Below are positions 50,400 through 61,339 of a stretch of DNA of 64,000 nucleotides, in pieces. The DNA lies in NCBI GenBank assembly GCA_038503075.1, contig JBCAML010000002.1, forward strand, positions 3,534,001-3,598,000, in the 5' to 3' direction. Position numbers and translations under genes: made by a program. The stretch comes from Gyromitra esculenta. Its lineage: Eukaryota > Ascomycota > Pezizomycetes > Pezizales > Discinaceae. The first letter of the stretch is position 1; every line of letters starts with the position of its first letter. A model generated the notes under the pieces. That model searched no databases and was not told the origin of the DNA. It saw only the letters and a program-made list of their open reading frames with translations.

Positions 50400-53300
50400 C
50401 TTGTGCGTGCGATTCTTTGCTTATGGAGGAACTTCGCGTTGATGTTTGCTGGGCTATAAGCTCCCTACGAGGGTAGGGAATGGTCAGGGTAAAGAAGTAA
50501 TGTGGAGCTGTGATTAACGTAATCCCAAGCCTCTGTATCTCAAACCTGAAACTCGAAATTGTTCACGCAAGAATCCATGTACGCCCACCGGTAATCTTAT
50601 GTGTTTGTGCCGAGAGAAATAAGCAAATACAGGATCAGGTACTTAGAGTGCAAGTAAGCATTGGTGGAGTAGGTAGTCGAAAACTGTAATTCTGCAGGTG
50701 GTCCCTGTTCTTTCTTCCTTGTTCTGCCTCTTCGTGTTGCTATTTTTGCGCGCACGCCTTCCTCCTCAGTCTCCTAGGGCACAGAAGCTATGTGGTACTT
50801 GAGAGAAGTAGGATAAACTCGCGGATATTCTACTCTGCTGGATTAGACTACCTGATTTTATGGATCATCTGCGTAAGGGTGGCGTCTTTTGCTACCAACC
50901 CACTGTATTCTTGATGCAGTAGATAAGTACTTATATTTACCGAAAACAACCAATCACTCCTTTTACTCTATCAAGCGTGATGAAGCTACCCACTCTACAG
51001 CAAAACAGAACAGACTATTAGCCCCTCAGGTAAGCGCCGCAACCTCTTGGCGGTGTTAGCGTTCGATTGAACGCATCGGTGTAACATAGCTAGCAATATT
51101 ATTCGCACTGGTCTTCTCGAGAAGTCAAACTAAATAAGGGATCAGAAAACGGATCTCGCTGTAGCTGGGGGTCGGACAAATCGCAGAGATTCTAATGTTT
51201 TGCGTACTAGTTTCTCCTTTTTTTTGTCCTTTTTTGTCCACCAGTTTAGTTTTGAATAGGGCAGAATAGCCGAGTAGTATGTGATATCCAAATCTCTACA
51301 CCGATATATATGCCGAATGGGCTGTATCGATATGTCGAAAGTAGGAATGAATTGCCAGACTAGTCACGTGCATGACATCCTAAGCACAAGGAGCCGAGTG
51401 ATCCCTGGTGAGCCTCGCAAGTTTTGTGAAACATGCAATCTCACTATCGTGTACAAATAACCAGAGTGAATAAAGATACTAGGTCTAGTGCCGATTGGAA
51501 TAGCTAAAACTCAATCTAAACTTCGTTAGGCGAGGATATCGTGATTCTTCAGCTGTATTTGTGGATTGAATTTCGCTAGCGGCACTGCCACGGTGGCAGT
51601 ATTTAATGCATTATGCGATCGAAGTGACCCACATTTTAATAGACAGAACTACTTTTTGGGAAGGCCGCCCGTCTAGATAATTTGTAATGGTGTTTCAACG
51701 GCGGAATGGAGCCTGAGAATCATCAATGCGTTAATATATAAGCACAAGGGTCAACAAACGGTAGCCTACGTTGCAGATGAAAATATCAGGTGCTGTTCAC
51801 ATAGGAATACTAACCTACTCTGCCTAGGCAAACATTGGGACTATTGCTAAAGCAACACTGATTTAGAACTTGACATCATAAAATCTTCGCGCGGCTTTTA
51901 ATCTACAGCTAGATCTGCTTAAGTTGCGTGCGCCAATTCTTGCCCGGCGGTACTTCGTGCAGTCACTGCCGGTAAACGTGTTAATGCTCGAAGTTATCTC
52001 ATGCGCTCTTTCATGGCTGTTATTATCTAGTGTATCTAAATAATGGTGCTGCAGCTTCTAACTTGAAAAATGGAAGCTGGGATGCCTCAAATGATGCTCT
52101 ACTATAAGATCCGGCTTCATTTCCAATTGCAATCGCCGTCACATATCTCGCGAAGATAACGCATAAAGGGAAGCACCTCTAAAGGGAAGCACCGTTTTTT
52201 CTAGGCTAAAAGTTTTACAAAGCAACTTCGAGATCGAGATTTTTTTGTCGTACATGCTACCGGACAAACGGCTCGTTGATTCGGTATTCTAGGATATTTA
52301 ATCTCTGCAGAAATTTGATAACGCATTGGTTTTCGAAAGTCATAAGTAAATCGCTCAGGTTTCTCCGGATGTTAGAGCAGATGAGTTTTTGTTACTGAGG
52401 GGGGTGGTCATGGTCTTGTGGGGGCTATTAGCGTGTATGCTATGCAGTTACTCATAAAATCCACGCCGCCATCATATCTTAGGCAATCCAAAAAGCCCCC
52501 ACAATAGCTTCCGAATCGGGGGCGGTTCCAAAAACACCTACGGCAGGATGTTATTTCTAAAAGGATACTCTCCAATCTTGGCTTGCAGCTCATGAACCAG
52601 CAAATATCTGACGCACTTGGAAGGATTCGCCCCCACTCTCGTGGCTACTCAATTCTATACGGAGTCAGCCTATCCCAAAAATTTATCACTACGAGAAAAT
52701 CGCCTTGATGTGACGCCGCAATGCGCTGTATTCGGCTGACCTACAGTTTTGGGATTTAGGTAGCCTAGTATCTGAGCGAAATTACTGCGGAATAGGTATC
52801 ATATGTGGGATCGATCCTCGGGCAAAGTCTAAAAAGGAAGCAAATAAGCAAATTACAGCCGGTCAATCGACAGAGATTTACTGAGATATACATTGCACAT
52901 ATACACCGACGTATGTTTATTTGAGGAAACCTTTAAAAAAAGAACTTCAGATCTTGTCTATTGGCACATACCTACACCGGCCCAAGAACTTCTAGCGCTT
53001 AATGGGTCCTAGTATATATAGATGGTCCCAGCCTTATGAGATTGAAAGTATACTAGCCGAGGAAATAATTGACCATAGTGTTTGTAGAGCTTAATTTCTT
53101 TCGTATCGAGGTTATGTAAGGCAGGCAGGCAAGCAGGCGACGGCGGTTTGAGATCACGAATTATCACTCGTATAATATGCTAATATTATTTATTCATTTA
53201 TTTCTTATTTGGCGCGTTTAAGCCTCAGGCTATGGATCTGCGATAACGATATGGTTGATTTACTCTCGGTGGGTTCGACATATATGGATAACAGTCTGAA

Positions 53301-56300
53301 TAAATCAACTAGATGTTCTTATAAAATCAGAGCTAGAACTAACCTATAAGAAGCATTTAGGTTTTTGTACATTTTTGTCTGTAAGATCTTTCCGTAATCG
53401 GGACACCATTTGGATCTTTTCAGCTTTAGACGACGAAAATGAGTCATCTTTCCTGCTCTGGCATACCCAAGAATCATATTATTTGTAATCCCATACCTCG
53501 TAGGCCGCCTCGCACAGGAGGTAGTAGTCAAAGGCTAGTAAGGATAGCAATGAACCTATCTCGATCCAACCCTTAACGGCCATATTACCCATTTCTCTCC
53601 TTCATAGAATGGGCCTAGGCCTTCGTCCCAATTTGATTTCGAGCTCTTATCTTTGATTTCTCTTTTAACATTTCCTCCTCCCCGATTAGTAAACCAATGG
53701 ATGTCGTCACTACTTTGATATGCCAGCCGCCATGGCAGCAATAACCGTGCGCTGGACATCGTCGATACGTGTATGCAGTTCCTGAATCAACAATTAGTAG
53801 TGAAATCGGTAGAATATACCTCACGAACCTAGATTGCCTTAGTAACGATGGCGATTGTATGTGTATCCTATGGGTGCTATTCTAATCTTGCGCGCATACC
53901 TACAACTAACTATAACTCGTGGCTAATTCCTATCAACATAGTATCTAGTCGATAATGAGCTCCTCCGAAACTGTTACAGTAGAAACAAGACAAACTAAAC
54001 GCTTCCGCGGGAGAGGTGGCTTTAGTTAATTATAAGGACAGCCATCGCGAGAGAAAGTCGCCCTTACAAACTTCTAAAAGTAAACTTTTTTTGGCTAAGT
54101 GAGGGTAGTGCAGCGGTTCGTAGGGGTCTACACTAGGTTGTTGCAGTTGATTATCTGCATTGGAGTGGAGGGTGGGGGGTTCAAGTTCGAGCCCCATCGG
54201 AAGCCTTGGAGGAGGTAGGCGGCAATAAGCTATAAGTTTAAGGTGCATCGAAATTTTCTACGGATTTCTTCCTTCAGGGCATATATACATGGCAAGTCCT
54301 AAGATCCAACTATATCACATCTCACCACCAGCGTCACTCCGAATCCCACTTTTCTTCCCCTCCAGTATTAGAGTAGCGCACTTCAACACACATGGGTCTA
54401 GCAGTTTGGGAAGATATTATTGCATACGGTTCTAAGTACCTGAACTACCATGTGCCCTTATTCATCGCCCCTCATAAAACTCGTCTATCATCGAAGTGAA
54501 GGGGAGGCTGCTAAAATAGTAAGTCTCCATCAGGTTTCTCACTGACAACAGAGCACTTACACTAGCAGGCCTTCGAATTACGTATCGTAGCGCTTACATT
54601 TAATTCGTTAGACCTGCTCTACCACCCTGGGAAATGCAACGGGAAATGCATTAAAAGTTACTGCAAATATTTTGTATGGGTAATGCGTTAGGCCGGGAAT
54701 GCAGTAAATTCCATAGCAAAAATCTTTTATGGGTAGAAGACCTGAGAAGTGTGCTCTAACAGTAGTAAGGTTCGCTAGGGTAGTATGGTAGAAAGGGGAG
54801 GGAAAGTCGTAATAAGGGAAATTCGATGCCTTTCACTCCTTTACCTCTCCTCTGCCCTCCCTTTTCAGTGCATTAGTGAACCCTTAAAAATTAAATTAAA
54901 AATCCACCAGCACAAATTTGGGGCATACATGATTTAAACCCTTCGGAGTCCACACCTATAGCTAGGAGCACCCACCCACCCACACCAATTTTTATGAAAC
55001 TAGATATAGAGAGTATACTATATTGCTTCTTTTCAACCGAGATTAGAAATAAATGAATCGAAAAATGCACAGAAAATGCATCTAGTAATGTTTAAGAGGT
55101 AGTGAATCATTTAGAAAAGTGCACATAAAGGCATCAAAGCCCCCCCGTAAAAGACATGTAAATGAAGGAGCAAGTGGAATTGATGGTCATTTTCCAACAG
55201 ACATATCCCCAAATCCACTAATTAGCACATTGACTCGATTTTTTTGTGAGTGATGTGTTAAGTGGCTAATTTGCTCGAGTGGTAGAGCTGTTCATCAAAT
55301 CCCCGTCAGAGGGGGCATCTAGCCAGGAAACGCTAACTTTATCCTCTTCGTATTACCTAATAATCAGAACAGATTAGTTCAGTGTGGAACTTGGGCGCCT
55401 GGGAGGGGTGTGAGTTTAATAGGAACATTTGACAACGATTTCCGTCTAAGTGGGGAATTCGAGAATAGCATGACAGCCCCAGGATGTAATCGCTTCCACC
55501 ACACTATTATCCAAATGCACGTATCAACTTTTTCGGTGAATATCAAGTAGCAGAATACTCTTTTAGTTTATTTTCGGAGCTAGAACAATCATTTTAATAT
55601 TTGAGTAGAGTCTGATTGACTGATACCATAACTCATCGAGTGATATAGTATAACAGAAGCTAGACGAAGCCTCACTAATCCAGGATGTCTCCGTTAAGTA
55701 CTCGTCGGGTGTGGTTAGGTGGGGAGGCCGCGTGACAGCCCCTGATTTTAAGTGACACTCTAGTCTAGTGCAGCACCGTAAATAAGCTCGAGTGTTCTTC
55801 CACTTCGTGATAAGCAACTACTGCGTGAACATCAAAAGCCATCTCATCACTTTTCAGGGTTCTTTATCGTCACTTCCTTACCATAGCCTTTCCTATCTCT
55901 TTTACCTGCGGAATACTTCAAAGATTTATCATTGTACCCCCCAGCCCAAGCCGTACGTCGTTCTGTGGTCCCCCTCGCCATTCAAGCCCGAAAGTACCAT
56001 ACTTTTGTTCAGATGTACGGGTGACAGGACGCTCTGAATTTATAGTCTTTTAACAGTAACTACGCAAAATCTTTGATAGATCTGAAGCTATAGGTATAAT
56101 AGTGCTCATTTATCTATTAGATTCTCGAGTTAATTAGAAGTAGAAAGACTAGGCTGTGCACTAGTGGCCAGAGCCCATGTTCTCGGTAAGTTTTAAAGGC
56201 ACCCAGACCTTCTTCGAAATGAAAGAGTAGAGACCAAGACTATTTCATTATTTTTTATTCATGCTTGGAACTTACATAGACCACTCATCACAAATATCGT

Positions 56301-59300
56301 CTATTTACTAACTTATTAAGGTTGTGCTATGTCTAGATTAGAGTACCCTCTAACCCTCAAGAGAAGAGTGATTAATTCCATAAACACCCACATCAAGATC
56401 GAGGTTCTAGAACGGTTTATAGCCCTAATCGTAATAACTTTCCACTAGCTGCAGAGTCACTGAGGGTGAGGTGTGAGGTGAGACGAGGTTATAAAAGATT
56501 CGAAGAATACGATTTGCGAGAGAAACGGAGTTCGCTGCGAGATCTGGGTAGCTGAGTATGGAAGGGCATTGAGCTGGGGTGGCATATATAGAAAGATCTA
56601 CAAGGTTAGTGATAACGGCCCCGTGCGTCTATCTTTTCGTCTTCCCTGGAGGGTGTTGGATTCCCACGTACTATGTGGAGGTCGTCTATGTACATGTGCG
56701 TCTGCCACAATAAATATACGTGGTACTGCATGCAATCATTAATTAGGCTTACCTTTTTTGCAGAAATGCACCCAACCACTACAAAATATGTGTTAATTCA
56801 CATACAGGCGAATGAAACCGAAAGGCTGGAGATGCGTGCTAGGTCAGAGTTTGCGTAGCAAAGACAGACAATTAAACCAACAATTAAGCTATAGATCGTT
56901 TGCCATTGTGCTACGAGTGTTCTAGCTTGATTTCTCGTTCCACCAGTTAAAATTAGGCGTTAAACCCCACCATTCCCTGGAAGACTAACGGGGTCTCGAA
57001 TGGTATTTTGGGTTATAATATTTCTCCCAACACAAGATATATATACCAATTGTTATGAACTAGTCGGCGGGCCGGACCGACCAGTAAGATGGTGAATCGA
57101 GGAAATTTCCCTTGATTGGAGCTTCTAGTGACCCGCGATCCTGGATAATGCCATCTCATTACCGTTCACGCGCATAATCAGATCTACGAAACCCGTGTAA
57201 GAGAGTGGTTTGGTGTATTACAACTTAGAAGCACTGCTAGGGATAGCAAATTCTAGAAAGAAAAGGGGGGTTATGATCACAACACTACAGTGGGGTCTAG
57301 AATATCAATACTATACTCAAAGTATTTAAAAGCAGCCATACATAATGTCTTTAGGTGATGTCCTATATTAACTAGTAATTTAGAATCTGCGCTTGAGCAG
57401 AGATTTTGGACTCGCTGAATAGGTAATGGCAAACGTAGGGATTGAAATACCTCTCAGCGAATTGGGTGATTGAAGGGTGATGTTCCTTCTAGTGTACTCT
57501 AGGTTTACCGTTCTAGATTGTCAATCAACGCGGTATTGCCTCACGCCAGTAAGGATTATGGTAGCTAAACATGTAGTGACACGGCTGCCCTTTTCGGGGT
57601 GATTCACAGTGTCAATGGTTCATTCTCCCAAAGACAGATTATCCTGAGCAACCCCGACGAAATCTCGATTATCTCAATGCTAACCCCGAAAAGGAAAGAC
57701 CACGAGTGGGGGGTGGGAAATGATATGTAGTCTCTCGACTAGGTATCCTCAAACCATTTCCATTCACCAGGCACAGACGCCGCTTACAAGGAGAAGGTCA
57801 ACGATTTCTTAGGGCTAGATAATGAACCCGATGTACGCAATACTTGAGATTCACAATACAACGGGGTGACGGCGAATCTTGTCTGATGGCGAGCAGGGAT
57901 TTTCACAGTATATTTGAGTACGGAGCTGCAGAGTTATCATCTCAACCTGGCCGCTATTGGCCCAAAACCCTTGTTCGCCACTAGACAGGATTCGCCGTCA
58001 TCCCGTGAACGACTGTACCTCAGAACCATTGCTAGTGTATCTGTAATAATACCGTAATACCGGTACCTTAGAGTGCGGAGTGCTTCACGGCAATGCAGTC
58101 TTATAAAAGTTCTCGGGAGTGGGGTTCGCTAACTATTGACGATGCCTTAGAACTAGGGTATAATGCTTCGTGAGACAAATAACTCTCCTGCGTTACTTGC
58201 ATGCCTGTACCATGTTGATACTCTATATGGACGAACCAAAGTCTCTCATTTGGCTATTTCTCGATGTTGAATAAGGTGATGAATCACGCAACTTCTCGGC
58301 ACCATTGAGGTCCTGGACCCACGGCCATAGGAATTGGGATGCGAAGGATGAGCTAGAGCTACGTGTGGTTAGCCCTCGCCCCGCACCGTTTTGTCTCTCG
58401 TGTACTCGTGCGCTGCATAGACAAGTGCCCAGGGTTCCCCAGCATGCTTTTAAGATGCTAGTTTCGGCCACTAGGCTAGATTAGTGAGCACGGCCGCCAG
58501 ATAGTGCGGGGTTTGCCGAAATGTCGCATAAACAGACAGAAGTCGGTCAAACCTCGGCCCCCTAGGCTCAAGACTCGGAAGAGCGCGATATATTTTCCGT
58601 AATTCCTGGAAACGTTGCACATCTCCGCGCAGCAGCTATTGGAGGATGGATTTCTGAAGTTTAAAGTCAAGTGACTTTAGCGAAATGCATCTGTCACAAT
58701 CCCTGTGAGCAGATATCTGCATTTCGGGTTAGCTGTGATGTCCTGGGTGCCTTACCGCTTGTGGGATCTGACTAATCACCTCGCAGGTCCTGAAAGCTTA
58801 TGTGCATAGAGTGCATACATGTGCGCTGTGGAAGGGTCGTCAACGGACGCTAGGATTTCCTTCTGTTCACTTTGGGATGGTCGGTTGCAGTTGTTTTGGG
58901 ATGGATGGGGCTGTAGTGCTCTGCATGGGGTCAATGAGCATACACTTGCCGTAGATCAGATGGAGCCCATCATCCCGCTCACTCCTTTCCCCCAACATCG
59001 TATTTCTTTTTTGATATCCTGACGGTTATCGGCAAGCATACCACGTGCTAGTTCCTCATCTGCTACCCTGAAACGAGGCAAAACAAATTTCCTTGGAGAA
59101 TACGTCAATTAATGGATCAGTCTCATGCTTCCAGAACTCGCTAGGACGTCCAGCTACATGTGTGTACTCTAATCTTTTCCCCAGACCCTGGCTCAGTCAG
59201 AGACTTGGAGTGTGCATGTGTGGAGTACTGGATAGATCGCCAAAAGCTGCGCATCCTTAAGAGTCGTATGTACACCTCTCCTGGTTTGGCAGTGGTTTTT

Positions 59301-59655
59301 AGAATTCCCTACGGCTCGAGTCGAATGCTGAGTTGAGTACCAATTTAAGGTCGACAGACACGACTCTCTTGGGGAACCCATGGATGTCATCAGTAATTCA
59401 GAATCTCATCGCTCATCTTGTGGCCAGTCTCAGACCCACCCGCACAGACCCTCCTATGTAACACCCTTTGGGCCACGCTAACGACAAAGACTTTCCCTAC
59501 CAGGAAGCTAGTTAGCTCTACAAAACCAAATGTTTGGTATCCAGTTCTTCTCCTTTCTTTCGGGCTTCTTCATGCGAACGCCTTCCAATCCCCCCCTCCA
59601 ACACACAAAAGGTCCAACACAAGCACCGCCTTCTGGAATGTAAATTTCCGGAATT
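50400..59655. other. 9.3-kb gene-poor, AT-rich interval
   Basis: I find no supported gene. Only short frames without motifs occur, and A/T-rich stretches are frequent. Identifiable structure is limited to a MITE-like inverted repeat at 57861-58006, a 12-bp inverted repeat around 57590-57695, an imperfect direct repeat at 54641-54736 and a tRNA-like box pair near 54100-54190. Old, mutated transposon DNA is likely but cannot be typed by eye. Confidence 0.5.
57861..58006. mobile_element. MITE-like element with 39-bp terminal inverted repeats
   Basis: The left end at 57861-57899 (starting acggggtgacggcgaatc) and the reverse complement of 57968-58006 (starting acgggatgacggcgaatc) agree at 32 of 39 positions. 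All seven differences are transitions. The core between them is 68 bp and encodes nothing. The size and symmetry fit a non-autonomous DNA element. The transition-only divergence fits C-to-T mutation such as RIP or cytosine deamination. No clear target-site duplication is visible. Confidence 0.6.
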
Positions 59656-61339
59656 ATGCTTGATGGCACTGGAACCATTGTGAGTTCTGCTTGCTGTCTG
59701 CCCCCTCTGACCATACAATTTCTGACATGCACAAACATAGGCCTTTGAATGGTCTTCCGTAGGCCTGGCGCTTCTCTTTGTCCTCCTGCGGCTTTATGTA
59801 CGGGTTCTTAATCCAGAGAGTAGACACGACTGGAGTGACTACATCGTTGTGGTGGCATGGTTGAATTTTGCTGCTTGTTGCGCTTGCGATGTGAGGCTAC
59901 GCGCCTTGGGGCTTATGGAATCGGATGCGACCTACACTGGCGATTTGACCAAATTGAATCTCAATCCAGAGAAAAATATCGAGATTTTGAAGGTATACGG
60001 CGGCACTTGATAAATATCTTGTGAGATTTCTCTGTTAACTTTTCTGCCTTGACCAAGATTACCTATGTGGCGATGATTCCCTACTTGATCGACTTGTGGC
60101 TCATCAAAGCTGGTGTTCTCAGTTTTTACTACACCATAATACCTAAGAATTCGCCGGTATATCGTTTATCTCTACACTTTATCGCCGGGTTTTGCGTGAT
60201 AACTTTCATGCTTGCGTTTATTGGCAACATGTTTTGGTGTATCCCGATTAAGCGCAACTGGTACGTTTTCAAACTGCATATCGAATATGGTATATATATT
60301 TTATACTAAGGTCGAATTCGTTTTAGGTCACTAAATATCGATGAAATCTGCAAAGCGAATGCTACACATCCTCCTTATTATGGCGCCGTCGCTAGCACCA
60401 TTGCCACTGACTTAATGAGTATACCTTCCCCCCGGATTGCCTGATGTTTAGGAAATGCTTTGCTGACACGACTTGGCAGTATTTTGTTTCCCATTTCCTC
60501 TTCTGCGGGGCATGGTTCTACCCCGTCGGGAAATGATCAGTGTAGTACTTGTGTTCATGCTTGGATCTCTCACTATCCTCGCTTCAGTTTGCCGAGTTAT
60601 TGCAATTTCTGTTTCATCCACTTTCACAACGGTGACAGCTTGGTCAGCCGTTGAGTGTTGCACCGGTATAATGGTAGCTTGCGTTCCAGCTTTAAGGGTT
60701 CTTGTTTTACGTCGCGAGACCCGTGCCCGCCCTCCACGGGACAAGCCCTGTCCTAGATTCACTGGACCATTGGTGTTCACTGCTGCCGATCGAAACGAGA
60801 TATGGGATGGAAGCGATGCGAGCGCTCCGGAATGGATTAGGATGGCTAGTCTACCTTCAGCGAACAGCATTATGATATCACCGAAATCCGCCCAGTTCGA
60901 TGATTCGGTAGATTCAGCACTCTCGCGGCAGTTGGCGCCTCCCCCTCACAATAGTGCAGATTACAGCTCTGCTATGTGTGACTTTAGCATGGTTACTGCG
61001 GTACCCAACCTTCGCCTACAGATAGGCCGGGGGATCATAGAACACGCGTGTATAAGTCCTCCAGTATCACCAACTTCAGTAAACCCATTGAGAGGAAATT
61101 TAGCGTCGTTTCCATCGTCTATTTCGACTATGGACGGATCGAGCACCGAGTTTATCCGTTTGGATGATCAGGATGATACCTTGCCGTGGTCCTTAAACCG
61201 ATGGGATACTGGAGAGAGCGGTAGGCTAGAGCTGGGAAGGATTGTGGAAACAATGGCAGGCGTGGATCGTCCAATATCGATTTCGGTATCCAGAAATGAG
61301 AGAGACCGACTAGGAATTCTAAATCCTAATCAGGAATGA
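59656..61339 (+). CDS. Seven-transmembrane rhodopsin-domain integral membrane protein (fungal)
   Basis: Five exons (59656-59679, 59741-59992, 60058-60260, 60327-60418, 60480-61339) join in phase to give 476 residues. Seven hydrophobic helices are visible: about 9-28 (VGLALLFVLLRLYV), 41-60, 95-117 (YLIDLWLIKAGVLSFYY), 131-153, 177-199, 209-232 and 242-264. The conserved FWCIPIKRNW and the IDEIC cysteine segment fit the fungal rhodopsin domain shared with Pth11-like receptors. The C-terminal 200 residues are a cytosolic Ser/Pro-rich tail with no domain. There is no N-terminal CFEM cysteine domain, so it is not a classic Pth11. Ligand and G-protein coupling are unknown. The start at 59656 is the first in-frame ATG of the spliced frame; the next ATG (59662) is in another frame. 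Confidence 0.85.

Noticed and set aside
53319..53824. Overlapping short minus-strand frames as a cysteine-containing small protein gene
   Set aside because: No single spliced model keeps an ATG start and an open frame, and no domain is recognisable.
54095..54215. tRNA gene on the plus strand
   Set aside because: A- and B-box-like words are present, but the T-arm does not fold (a 13-base loop) and no acceptor stem pairs.
59418..59663. 81-codon frame as the N-terminus of the rhodopsin-domain protein
   Set aside because: It starts at TTG, reads to a stop in a different frame and cannot be spliced into exon 2 in phase. The first helix is already supplied by exon 2.
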